From Nocardioides soli (GTDB lineage: Bacteria > Actinomycetota > Actinomycetes > Propionibacteriales > Nocardioidaceae): a stretch of 64,000 nt of DNA. Under the pieces are notes generated by a model that had not been told where the DNA came from, searched no databases, and saw only the letters and a list, made by a program, of their open reading frames with translations. Where the stretch lies: NCBI RefSeq assembly GCF_014191495.1, contig NZ_JACHWR010000002.1, positions 1,674,001 to 1,738,000 of the forward strand. Reading direction: 5' to 3'. Both the position numbers and the translations under genes were made by a program. This document shows, piece after piece, positions 25,632-33,534 of this stretch (positions within the stretch are counted from its first letter, which is position 1; the number at the start of each line of letters is the position of its first letter).

Positions 25632-25662
25632 GCGTGACCTCCCGGCGAGCGGGAGGCCACGC
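25632..25662 (-). terminator. Strong hairpin between the two peptide genes
   Basis: A 13-bp stem (25632-25644 with 25650-25662, one G-U pair on the minus strand) has a 5-nt loop and lies just 8 nt after the peptide A stop. No U-tract follows. It could be a partial terminator or an RNA-stability element that raises peptide A over downstream genes. Confidence 0.55.
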
Positions 25663-25670
25663 GTCGGGCA

Positions 25671-25868
25671 TCAGCCCTGGGTCACGGTGATCGACTGGGC
25701 GGCCGCACTGTTGGCCATGGAGTACAGCGACGCCGCGTTGAGTGCCAGCGAGGAGTTGGACGCGAAGACGTTCGCCCAGTTGGTGTTGCCGAACGTGAGC
25801 GTCTCCCGTGCCGGAAGCAGCTCGGTGCGCTCGGCCTCGAGCTCTGCGATGGTCAGTTCCCTGCGCAT
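25671..25868 (-). CDS. Putative precursor peptide A (LPARET leader)
   Basis: The 65-aa peptide is the first gene of the leftward cassette. Leader ELTIAELEAERTELLPARET is followed by a Cys-free core (from residue 33, NVFASNSSLALNAASLYSMA, then NSAAAQSITVTQG). Alternating residues are small or hydrophobic, which suggests a beta-strand or beta-helix conformation. It is homologous to peptide B. ATG 25868 has a very strong SD (GGGGAGGTGA, 7-nt spacing), implying high expression. Family not recognised. Confidence 0.78.
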   Translation of the reverse strand: MRRELTIAELEAERTELLPARETLTFGNTNWANVFASNSSLALNAASLYSMANSAAAQSITVTQG

Positions 25869-25926
25869 TGGTGTTCACCTCCCCCCGATGGCGCGGTGGA
25901 ATGAGGGGCACATGAGAGCGAGCCCT

Positions 25927-25955
25927 GCGTGACACCAGCGTGACCGCGGCGTGAC
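25927..25955. promoter_or_regulatory. Triple GCGTGAC direct repeat, SARP-type operator
   Basis: GCGTGAC occurs at 25927-25933, 25938-25944 and 25949-25955, identical copies at exactly 11-bp pitch with 4-bp spacers. SARP regulators bind heptameric direct repeats at 11-bp pitch near -35. The site lies between peptide A and a divergent BTAD/SARP regulator. No convincing -10 was found in either direction, so I cannot say which promoter it serves. Confidence 0.6.
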
Positions 25956-26054
25956 GCGCCCAATATCGGGTATGTCCGGTGCCGGTCGATCGCGGGCGAG
26001 CCGCGCCCTGCCAGGCTGAAGGATTCCGTCTTGGCGGTCCTCGGGGAGGCAGGG

Positions 26055-27590
26055 ATGCCAGAGCACAGCAGCGCCGGGGCGCCGTGCTCGACCCTGCGCC
26101 TGCTGGGCCGGTGGCAGCTGGTCGCCGACGGATCGGACGTCGAGCTCGGCCACCGCGAGCAACGGCTCACCGCGCTGTTGGGCCTGGCCGGGCGCAGCGG
26201 TCGGCTGCACGTCGCCGGCCTGCTGTGGCCCGAGAGCACCGACGCGCGAGCACTCGGCAGCCTGCGCCGGGCCGTCCTCCAGACGCGGAGGCGCAGCCCC
26301 GGCCTGCTCGAGGTCGACCGCCTCAGCATCGGGCTGGACGCCCACGTCGAGGTCGACGTCGACGGCGTACGGCGCGCCGCTGCCGCGGCCGCCGCCGTGA
26401 CCGAGGAGGAGATCGCCGCCGGAGAGCTCGGGGCGCTGATGAGCCGGCTGGTGGGGGAGGAGCTGCTCCCCGGGTGGTACGACGACTGGGTCGTGCCGGA
26501 GCGCGAGCACCTCGAGCAGCAGCGGGTGAAGGCGTTCGAGCGGATCGCCCGGCGCGCCCTCGAGGAGCGAGACCTGGCGCTCACCATCGAGGCCGCCCGG
26601 GCCGCCAGCGACATCGACCCGCTGCAGGAGGCCGCTAGCGAGCTCGCGATCCGCGGCTACCTGGAGCGCGGTGACCTCGGCAGCGCGCTGCGGGAGTTCG
26701 GTCGCCACCGCGAGGCGATGAGCGACGAGCTCGGCGCCCCGCCGTCGCGCGCGATCCTCGAGCTGGTCGAGCCGATCCTCGCGCCGCCGGCTCCGGTCGA
26801 GACGCCCCCTCAGCCCGCGCACCCGCCGCCCCCGCCGCCCTCGGCACCCCCGCGCGTCCCGAGCCCGCCCGCTCCGAGCGGTCCGGCCCCGCCGGTGCCG
26901 GCGCACGCGTTCGCCGGGTCGATCGGCGCCCGCGGTGCCGTCGTGCGGCTGCTGAGCGTGGCGGCGCTGATCCTGGTCGCGGCGGTGGCAGTGGCCGGGG
27001 TCGGATCCGACCGCGACGGCGGCGGCGCGGACCCTCGGGCCGGCTCGACGCGCTCACCGATGCGGGTGCTCCGCGTCGACGGGGCGATCCGGGCCGGGCA
27101 GATGGTGGTGCGTCCCGTGGAGGCGACGGTCGGGCGGGCCGCCTTCCTGGTGTGGGCCACCCTGCGGCCCACCCGCGTCCGTCTCGAGGTGGACGCCGCC
27201 GGGCCGAACGTCGTCCGCAGCCTGCTGGTGCGTGGTCCGCACGGACGCCACCTGGTGCTGGGTGGGCTGGATCCGGGTGTCCACCGATGGTCGGCGACCT
27301 CCCCGACCGCATCGACGGTGAGCGGCCGGGTGCGGGTGTTCGACCGGCCCGCCGCGGCCGGTGACGACTCCGTGGTCGAGGCGGCCGCCCCGGCTGCGAC
27401 CCCGCCGCCTGCTCCCACGACCTCGGCGACCCCGACGTCCCCGCCGGCCTCGAGTCCCAGTCAGCCGGCCTCACCGCCGACCGCGACCGGAGCGCCCGCA
27501 CCGAGCCAGCAACCCCGTCCCACCCCGGAACCCAGCCCCACTGCGCGCCCGAACGACCCCGGCACCGCGCAACCGACGCCTGTGGGCTGA
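26055..27590 (+). CDS. Membrane-tethered BTAD/SARP-type transcriptional regulator
   Basis: The 511-aa protein has an OmpR-like winged helix (about 10-90: LRLLGRWQLVADGSDVEL, RLHVAGLLWPES, LRRAVLQTRRR) and a BTAD helical domain (about 90-235: LLPGWYDDWVVPEREHLEQQ). A long Pro-rich linker follows, then one TM segment (about 295-316, VVRLLSVAALILVAAVAVAG). A beta-rich external domain (about 335-430) and a second Pro/Ser/Thr tail complete it. The order of DNA-binding domain inside and sensor outside recalls ToxR/CadC. ATG 26055 has GGGGAGG 5 nt upstream; TTG 26031 is the alternative. It is divergent from the peptide operon and followed 10 bp later by the secreted Ig-like gene. Confidence 0.82.
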   Translation: MPEHSSAGAPCSTLRLLGRWQLVADGSDVELGHREQRLTALLGLAGRSGRLHVAGLLWPESTDARALGSLRRAVLQTRRRSPGLLEVDRLSIGLDAHVEVDVDGVRRAAAAAAAVTEEEIAAGELGALMSRLVGEELLPGWYDDWVVPEREHLEQQRVKAFERIARRALEERDLALTIEAARAASDIDPLQEAASELAIRGYLERGDLGSALREFGRHREAMSDELGAPPSRAILELVEPILAPPAPVETPPQPAHPPPPPPSAPPRVPSPPAPSGPAPPVPAHAFAGSIGARGAVVRLLSVAALILVAAVAVAGVGSDRDGGGADPRAGSTRSPMRVLRVDGAIRAGQMVVRPVEATVGRAAFLVWATLRPTRVRLEVDAAGPNVVRSLLVRGPHGRHLVLGGLDPGVHRWSATSPTASTVSGRVRVFDRPAAAGDDSVVEAAAPAATPPPAPTTSATPTSPPASSPSQPASPPTATGAPAPSQQPRPTPEPSPTARPNDPGTAQPTPVG

Positions 27591-27600
27591 GGAGGCAGCC

Positions 27601-29109
27601 ATGTTGAAGACCCTGCTCGTCGCGCTCGTGGTGGGCGCGGCGTCCTTCCTCACCGGCCCCTCCGGTGTCGCGGCGGCGACGTCGGACCGCCCGGACACCG
27701 CCCACCGGTGGGTCGGCTACGAGATCCCGCGCAACGGCCGGGCCGACGGTGGCTGGATCGGCGGCTACCGGATCGACGACACGCCGATCTTCGTGACCAC
27801 CCCCGCCAGGGAGCCCAACGTGTCGGGCTACCGGCCGGCACGCGTCGTCGAGAACCTCGATGGGCGGGGCGGGGCGTCGAGCACGGAGACGGAGCGGGCG
27901 GCCTGGATCCTGTCGAAGTACGGCGGCTACCGCGACGCCACGCAGGCCGCCGCGGTCGACGCGAGCGTCTACGCCCTCGTGGTCGGGGGTCGCTGGCGCA
28001 CCACGGGGGAGCGGGGTGCGCACCGGATCCGCGAGACGCCGGCGTCCGCGACGGTGCGGCGGTTCGCGCGGATCATGCTCGCCCAGGCGAGCCGGCACGC
28101 GGGGGAGTACGACGCGCGGGCGACGGCGCGGGGCGCGGACGTGGGCGGCACGATCACGGCCACGGTCACGGTGACCGACGGCGGGGGCCGTCCGGCCGCG
28201 GGGCTGCCGGTGACCCTGGTCGCCGCCGGTGCCAGCGCGGTCCAGGCGGTCAGCGGGGACGACGGCCGGGCGGTGGCGCGGTTCGCGGCGCCGCAGCCCG
28301 GGTGGCGGCGGATCACCGCGACCGTGGGCAAGGTGCCCGAGCACCGGCTCCACCTCAGGCTGCCGGTCCGGCGGGGCCAGGCGGCCGCGGCCGAGGGCGG
28401 AGACCGGAGGACGCTGGTCGCGACGACGCGCGCCGCCGTCCGAGGCCCCCAGGCGCTGGCGCTCCGGGCCACCCCGGCCACCGTGCTGGTGGGCTCGCCG
28501 ACGCAGGTCACCGCCACCGTGAGCGGTGACGGCACGCAGCGCGCCCTGACCGGGACCCTCCACGGGCCCTTCGCCACGACCTCGGAGGCACACTGCGGCG
28601 GCTCGGCCGGCGGCACCGTCACCGCGACCGTGGGCGCCGACGGCGACTACACCCTGCCGCCGGTCAGCCCGGGAGCGCCCGGCTACTACGTGTGGCAGGT
28701 GGCGGTCGACGGGACGGCCACCGCGCTGGCCGCCACGGCCTGCGGCGCCGCCACCACGGTCAAGGCGGTGGCCCAGGTCTCCGTGACCGCCCTGGACCCG
28801 GAGATGCAGCCCGGCAACGCGGAGGTTCGAGTGAGCCTCTCCGGCCTGCCCCGCTACCCCGCCGTCACGACGACCCTGAACGTGTGGGGGCCGTACGCCA
28901 GCCAGGAGGCGATGACGGCGGGCGGCTGTTCGGGGGCGATCGCCGCAGCCGTGGACCAGAAGATGAACGGCGACGCCACGGTGACGCTGATCCCCTACGT
29001 CGGCGAGGCCGGGTGGTACGCCCTGCAGGCGACGGTCCCGCCGGGTGAGCTCCACCAGGGGGCGCGGTCCGCCTGCCTGGCCCTCGGCACGGTGCTGCAC
29101 GTGTCGTGA
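27601..29109 (+). CDS. Secreted Ig-like (Big1-type) repeat protein, possible thioester-domain-like N-terminus
   Basis: The 502-aa protein has a Sec signal (LKTLLVALVVGAASFLTG, cleavage near VAAA). An N-terminal domain has RAAWILSKYGGYRDATQAAA, reminiscent of helical parts of surface thioester domains, but I see no Cys for a thioester. An Ig-like domain follows (about 180-265, VTVTDGGGRPAAGLPVTLVA). The C-terminal half has two further beta modules with cysteines (SEAHCGGSAGG, TACGAAT, GGCSGAI, SACLALG). GGAGG lies 5 nt from ATG 27601. It is probably cotranscribed with the SARP gene and may act at the surface where the peptides are exported; this is inference. Confidence 0.72.
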   Translation: MLKTLLVALVVGAASFLTGPSGVAAATSDRPDTAHRWVGYEIPRNGRADGGWIGGYRIDDTPIFVTTPAREPNVSGYRPARVVENLDGRGGASSTETERAAWILSKYGGYRDATQAAAVDASVYALVVGGRWRTTGERGAHRIRETPASATVRRFARIMLAQASRHAGEYDARATARGADVGGTITATVTVTDGGGRPAAGLPVTLVAAGASAVQAVSGDDGRAVARFAAPQPGWRRITATVGKVPEHRLHLRLPVRRGQAAAAEGGDRRTLVATTRAAVRGPQALALRATPATVLVGSPTQVTATVSGDGTQRALTGTLHGPFATTSEAHCGGSAGGTVTATVGADGDYTLPPVSPGAPGYYVWQVAVDGTATALAATACGAATTVKAVAQVSVTALDPEMQPGNAEVRVSLSGLPRYPAVTTTLNVWGPYASQEAMTAGGCSGAIAAAVDQKMNGDATVTLIPYVGEAGWYALQATVPPGELHQGARSACLALGTVLHVS

Positions 29110-29130
29110 GCCGGGCCTACGCGGTCGGGC

Positions 29131-31539
29131 CTACGAGGTCGGTCGGGCAGCAAGCGGGAGGCGCACGGTGATGGTGGTGCCCTCGAGGTGGGCGGAGCGT
29201 ACGTCGATCCGCCCGCCGTGGGCCGCCACGATCGCCGCGACGATCGACAGGCCGAGCCCGGTGCCGGGGATGGCCCGCTCCTGAGCGGTCGTGGACCGGA
29301 AGAACCTCTCGAACATCCCGGACTGCTCGGCCGCCGGTATGCCCACCCCGGTGTCGGCGACGGCCAGGCGGGCCTCGCCGTCGTGCGCGTCGATCGTCAC
29401 CTCGATGCGGCCGCCGTCGTCGGTGAACTTGATGGCGTTGCTGAGCAGGTTGGTCAGCACCCGCTCCAGCTGCCCGTGGTCGCCGAGCACCGGCACCGGC
29501 CGCGCCGAGGCGGCGATGACGAGCTCGAGATCGCGGCCGACGAGCTGAGCACGCAGCGCGTCCTCCGCGCCGGTCGAGACCGACGCCAGGTCCAGCGCGT
29601 TGCGCTCCCACGAGGTCACCCCCGAGTCGAGACCGCTCAGCGTGAGCAGGTCGTCGCAGAGCAGGATCAGCCGCTGGCCGTTGCGCGCGATGCTCTCCAG
29701 CAGCGGCACCTGCGCCGGCGCCGGCTCGACCAGCGAGCCGTCCTCGAGCATCTCGGTGTAGCCCACGATGCTGGTCACGGGCGTGCGCAGCTCGTGGCTG
29801 ACGGTGGAGACGAAGTCGTTCTTGGCCGCGTCGAGGTCGCGCATCCGCTGCACGGCGAGCCGCTCCTTCTCGAGCGCGGCGATCAGCATCTCCTGGCTGG
29901 CCCGCGCCTCGGTCACGTCGCGGCCGACGCAGAGGAAGCCGTAGTGGGCGGTGATGCTGTCGGTCACCGCGCTCAGCGACATCGAGACCGTGTGGTGGCG
30001 GCCGTCGGCGTCGACCCAGATCCAGTCCCGCGGGGTGGCCGTGCCGGACGTCTCGGCGCCGGCGACGAGGTGGGCGAACGCCGGCTCGCCCGGCCCGGTG
30101 CGCGTGCGCTCGGCGAGCTGGTCGGGGTCGAGCAGGTCGGTGAACGGCGTGCCGACCATGTCCTGTGCGTCGTGCCCCAGCAGGTTCGCGGCACCGGAGT
30201 TGAACACCGTGATCCGGCCGTCGGTGTCGATGCCGATCAGGGCGGTGGTGATGGCGGCCTCGAAGATGTGCCGGTTGAACCCGGCGGTACGCCGCTCCCG
30301 GGTCAGGTCGGTGCCGCTGATCACGACGTGCGTCGGGCGGTCGCGCTCGTCGCGCACGTAGCCGGCGTTCCACAGCACGCGGCGGCGCCGCCCGAGGTTG
30401 GTGATGACGTCGGTCTCGCGGCTCACGTGGCCGTCGGGCTCGTCGGGCAGGCCGGCCGGGTAGCCGGTCGATCCCGGAGGTGCGAACGGCATCTCCCAGA
30501 TGGGGCGGCCGACGAGGTCGGACTCGACGTACCCGGTCACCGCGGTGGTGCCGCCATTGATGCGCACCACCTCGCCGTACAGGTCCGTCACCAGGATCAT
30601 CGTGGGGATGGTGTGCAGGGTGGCGTTGGTGAGCTTCTCGCTCCGGGCCAGCTCGCGGATCAGCCGTCGGCGCTGGTGGACGGCGACCGCGAGCGGGACC
30701 GTCAGCAGCATCGCGCAGAGCAGGTACCCCTGGACGAGCGTGCCCAGCGTCGAGGCGCTGATCGCGCCGCGCTCGTAGTCGAACCCGAACGGTCCGAACC
30801 CGTTGGCGCTGAGGAGCGTGACGACGACGCTGAAGGCGACCAGTTCCCACGTGAGCGCCCGGAGGTCGATCCGCAGCGCGGCCCACACCAGCACCGGCAG
30901 CGGGATGAAGGAGGCCGACAGGTCCTGGTTCGGGGAGAAGACGACCAGGGTCAGCGCGATCAGCGTGGCGGCCTGGAGCGCCAGCTCGGTGGGGCGCACG
31001 AGCAGTCGGTGCCGCAGCGGCGGGGAGATCAGGGCCGGGACGATGATCAGCGTCGCCGCGGTGTGGCTGGTGAAGAACGTCCACGCCGTCGAGACCGGGC
31101 CGGCCGTCCCGGTGAGCGCGACCGTCAGGACGCCCACCACCGTGACGGCGGCCCCGCCGAGCACGGCGGCGATCAGCAGCCGGACCAGCACGTCGCTGGA
31201 GTCGAGCACCGGCGCCCGGTCGCTGCCGCGGCGCAGGATGCTCGCGGCCACGAGCGCCTCGGCGGCGTTGCCGACCGAGAACAGCGCGGTGACGCCGACG
31301 TCGCGGCCGGCGGTGATGCTGGCCAGGCCGGTCACCACGACGATCGCGACCGCGAGCACGGGCCACCGAGTGCGCGGCTGGACCACCAGCAGCCCGACCG
31401 ACAGCCCGGCGGCCGGCCACCACGCCGCGACGCTGTCGGCCTGGGGTGCGAAGGCGACGGCGTTGAGCCCGGCGACGTACGCGAGGGCGAGCAGCACCCC
31501 GGCCGCCGGCCAGCTCGCTAGACGACCCGAGAACGACAT
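29131..31539 (-). CDS. MASE1-PAS-PAS hybrid-type sensor histidine kinase
   Basis: The 802-aa membrane kinase has an N-terminal MASE1-like region of about eight TM helices (about 8-300), then a PAS domain (SEKLTNATLHTIPTMILVTD, about 310-430). A second PAS follows (FEAAITTALIGIDTDGRITV, about 440-560), then HisKA with phospho-acceptor VSTVSHELRTPVTS near 590 and HATPase (LTNLLSNAIKFTDDGG, VADTGVGIPAAEQ, GTGLGLSIVAAI). There is no receiver domain and no adjacent response regulator, so it is an orphan kinase. It is convergent with the Ig-like gene. ATG 31539 is chosen as it precedes the first TM helix. Confidence 0.9.
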   Translation of the reverse strand: MSFSGRLASWPAAGVLLALAYVAGLNAVAFAPQADSVAAWWPAAGLSVGLLVVQPRTRWPVLAVAIVVVTGLASITAGRDVGVTALFSVGNAAEALVAASILRRGSDRAPVLDSSDVLVRLLIAAVLGGAAVTVVGVLTVALTGTAGPVSTAWTFFTSHTAATLIIVPALISPPLRHRLLVRPTELALQAATLIALTLVVFSPNQDLSASFIPLPVLVWAALRIDLRALTWELVAFSVVVTLLSANGFGPFGFDYERGAISASTLGTLVQGYLLCAMLLTVPLAVAVHQRRRLIRELARSEKLTNATLHTIPTMILVTDLYGEVVRINGGTTAVTGYVESDLVGRPIWEMPFAPPGSTGYPAGLPDEPDGHVSRETDVITNLGRRRRVLWNAGYVRDERDRPTHVVISGTDLTRERRTAGFNRHIFEAAITTALIGIDTDGRITVFNSGAANLLGHDAQDMVGTPFTDLLDPDQLAERTRTGPGEPAFAHLVAGAETSGTATPRDWIWVDADGRHHTVSMSLSAVTDSITAHYGFLCVGRDVTEARASQEMLIAALEKERLAVQRMRDLDAAKNDFVSTVSHELRTPVTSIVGYTEMLEDGSLVEPAPAQVPLLESIARNGQRLILLCDDLLTLSGLDSGVTSWERNALDLASVSTGAEDALRAQLVGRDLELVIAASARPVPVLGDHGQLERVLTNLLSNAIKFTDDGGRIEVTIDAHDGEARLAVADTGVGIPAAEQSGMFERFFRSTTAQERAIPGTGLGLSIVAAIVAAHGGRIDVRSAHLEGTTITVRLPLAARPTS

Positions 31540-31611
31540 GACGCACAGTCTCTGACACGCGACGGGGTTCGTGCGAAAGAACGGACCTCCTGGGTGAGGT
31601 GGGTGGCGGGC

Positions 31612-31617
31612 TACCGT
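31612..31617 (+). promoter_or_regulatory. -10 box (TACCGT) for a leaderless alpha/beta-hydrolase gene
   Basis: TACCGT is followed by 7 nt and then ATG 31625, with no SD. This is the leaderless spacing seen repeatedly in the window. Confidence 0.4.
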
Positions 31618-31624
31618 GGGGCAC

Positions 31625-32482
31625 ATGCTGGTGTCGGAGCGGATCGGACAGCTCTTCGTCGAGAGCGATGCCGGGCGCGACCGACTCGAGTTCACCGAGT
31701 ACGGCGCGGGCGCCGCGTGGGTGGTGCTCGTGCCGGCCGAGCTGATGCCGCGGCGGATGCTCCAGCCGCTCGCCCGGGTGCTCGCCGGGGAGGGCTTCCA
31801 CGTGGTCACGCTGGATCCGCTCGGCCACGGGCGATCCGACCGGCCGGCCGACCCGCAGGCCTACTCGGTCACGGCGTTCGCGGAGCAGGTGATCGCGCTG
31901 CTGGACCACAAGGGCGCGCCGCAGGCGGTCGTCGGCGGCGTGTCCCTGGGCGCCAACGTCGCGCTGGAGACCGCGGCGATCGCCCCCGAGCGGGTGCGCG
32001 GGCTGATCCTCGAGGCGCCCGTGCTCGACAACGGCGTCGAGGCCGGCATCCTCACCTTCGGCCCGCTGCTGCTCACCGCCCGCTTCGTGCCGCTGGCGGT
32101 GACCGCGCTGCGGCGCGCGACCCGGCCGGTGCCGCGCGGCGTGGTGCCGTTCTGGGCCGGCATCGCGCTCGACGCCTGCGACCAGCGCGCGGACGCCGTG
32201 GCCGCGCTGGTGCACGGGCTGTTCTTCGGTCGGGCCGCACCGTCGGCGCGCGACCGCCGGCGGATCACCGTGCCCACGCTGGTCGTCGGGCACCCCGTCG
32301 ACCCGATGCGGCCGCCCGCCGACGCCGAGATGCTCGCGGCCGAGCTGCCGAACGCGACCCTGCTGCGCGCCCGCACCCCGCTCGAGTGGCGGCTGCGGCC
32401 CGCGCGCCTGGACCGGGCGGCGGTCGACCTCGCGGCCCGCTGCTGGCGCGCGCCACGCCGACGCCGTCGTACCGGATCCTGA
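31625..32482 (+). CDS. Alpha/beta-fold hydrolase
   Basis: The 285-aa hydrolase has the oxyanion region VVLVPAELMPRRM, nucleophile elbow GGVSLGANVALE (Ser near 104) and a late VGHPVDPMRPPAD acid site. The usual catalytic His near the C-terminus is not obvious: the local motif reads RARTPLEWRLRP. Activity is thus uncertain. It sits upstream of recO by 22 bp. Confidence 0.8.
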   Translation: MLVSERIGQLFVESDAGRDRLEFTEYGAGAAWVVLVPAELMPRRMLQPLARVLAGEGFHVVTLDPLGHGRSDRPADPQAYSVTAFAEQVIALLDHKGAPQAVVGGVSLGANVALETAAIAPERVRGLILEAPVLDNGVEAGILTFGPLLLTARFVPLAVTALRRATRPVPRGVVPFWAGIALDACDQRADAVAALVHGLFFGRAAPSARDRRRITVPTLVVGHPVDPMRPPADAEMLAAELPNATLLRARTPLEWRLRPARLDRAAVDLAARCWRAPRRRRRTGS

Positions 32483-32492
32483 GCCACCCCGG

Positions 32493-32498
32493 CAGAAT
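32493..32498 (+). promoter_or_regulatory. -10 box (CAGAAT) for recO
   Basis: CAGAAT ends 6 nt before GTG 32505. The gap GGAGGG could also serve as an SD if transcription begins further upstream. Confidence 0.35.
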
Positions 32499-32504
32499 GG
32501 AGGG

Positions 32505-33239
32505 GTGCTCTACCGTGACGAGGCGATCGTGCTGCGCACCCACAAGCTGGGTGAGGCCGACCGCATCATCACGCTGCTGACGCGGGAGCACGGCCGGGTC
32601 CGCGCGGTCGCCAAGGGGGTGCGCCGCACGACGTCGCGCTTCGGGTCGCGGCTGGAGCCCTTCACCCACGTCGACCTGCAGCTCGCCGAGGGCCGCAACC
32701 TCGACACGATCACCCAGGCCGAGACGCTCACCCCGTACGCGAAGGGCCTCGGCCTCGACTACGACCGCTACACCGCCGGGACCGTGATGCTCGAGACCGC
32801 CGACCGGCTGGTGCCCGAGGAGCGCCAGCCCGCGCTCCAGCAGTTCCTGCTGCTGGTCGGCGGGCTGCGCGTGATGGTGGCGGGCGAGCACGGGCCCGGT
32901 CAGGTGCTCGACTCCTACCTGCTGCGCTCGCTCGCGGTCGCGGGCTACGCGCCGTCCTTCGGACACTGCGCCCGCTGCGGGGAGCTGCCGGGTACGGCCA
33001 CGCACCGCTGGTTCAACCCCTCGATGGGCGGGATGCTCTGCGCGACCTGCCGGGTCCCGGGCTCGGCCAGCCCCGCACCCGCGACCGTCGAGCTGCTCGC
33101 CGCGCTGCTGAGCGGCGATTGGCCGGTCGTCGACGGCGCCGACCCGCGCTCCCTGCGCGAGGCGAGCGGCCTGGTGGCGGCGTACCTCGCCTGGCACCTC
33201 GAGCGCGGGCTGAAGTCGCTGGAGTACGTCGAGCGCTGA
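32505..33239 (+). CDS. recO: DNA repair protein RecO
   Basis: RecFOR-pathway mediator that anneals ssDNA and loads RecA. The 244-aa protein has an OB-fold N-terminus (RDEAIVLRTHKLGEADRIITLLT, GRVRAVAKGVRRTTSRFGSR), a helical middle, and a zinc site CARC...CATC (HCARCGEL, MLCATCRV). It starts with GTG 32505. Gene order with era upstream and uppS downstream is conserved in actinobacteria. Confidence 0.95.
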   Translation: MLYRDEAIVLRTHKLGEADRIITLLTREHGRVRAVAKGVRRTTSRFGSRLEPFTHVDLQLAEGRNLDTITQAETLTPYAKGLGLDYDRYTAGTVMLETADRLVPEERQPALQQFLLLVGGLRVMVAGEHGPGQVLDSYLLRSLAVAGYAPSFGHCARCGELPGTATHRWFNPSMGGMLCATCRVPGSASPAPATVELLAALLSGDWPVVDGADPRSLREASGLVAAYLAWHLERGLKSLEYVER

Positions 33240-33267
33240 GCTGGGGGGTGGCGCCGGGGGCCGGGGG

Positions 33268-33351
33268 TTCATCAAGGGATGAGGGTCAACCCGCGCCTAC
33301 CCGGATGAGCTCGCCAAGGGATGCGGGGCTTCGTCCTCATTCCTTGATGAA
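33268..33351. repeat. Intergenic element with 17-bp terminal inverted repeat
   Basis: Arms TTCATCAAGGGATGAGG (33268-33284) and 33335-33351 are inverted with one mismatch, enclosing 50 bp that itself contains a CCAAGGGATG copy. It lies 28 bp after recO. No ORF is inside. It might be a small non-autonomous or REP-type element or a long terminator structure. Confidence 0.5.
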
Positions 33352-33396
33352 ACCGGTGCGTCTGATGCGTCCCCCGGGGCCCCGGCGGCGCCAAGC

Positions 33397-33475
33397 CGTC
33401 GTTTCCCCGGTCGCCCGGGGAAACGACGCGACATGCCGACGCACACCGGCGCGTCGCGCTCGCTTCCCCTGACCG
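33397..33475. repeat. Composite palindromic repeat, copy 2
   Basis: A perfect 14-bp stem CGTCGTTTCCCCGG with loop TCGC (33397-33428) is followed by 33447-33475, which matches the right arm of copy 1 (16255-16283) at 26 of 29 positions. The second hairpin's left arm is shortened here. It lies in the recO-uppS gap beside the 17-bp inverted repeat; nothing else is seen in that 295-bp gap except the uppS -10 box. Confidence 0.65.
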
Positions 33476-33521
33476 ACGTGGCGGACCGGCCGGTGGTGCC
33501 CGGCGCCGCGACGTCCGCCAC

Positions 33522-33527
33522 TAGGCT
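33522..33527 (+). promoter_or_regulatory. -10 box (TAGGCT) for leaderless uppS
   Basis: TAGGCT is followed by 7 nt and GTG 33535. It supports choosing GTG 33535 over an in-frame ATG at 33433 that would run through the repeat element. Confidence 0.5.
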
Positions 33528-33534
33528 CGGCCGG

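Noticed and set aside
25381..25868. Lanthipeptide, lasso or daptide precursor identity for the two peptides
   Set aside because: No lanthionine synthetase, lasso cyclase, aminotransferase, decarboxylase or methyltransferase lies in the cassette; only the M50-type protein is shared with daptide loci.
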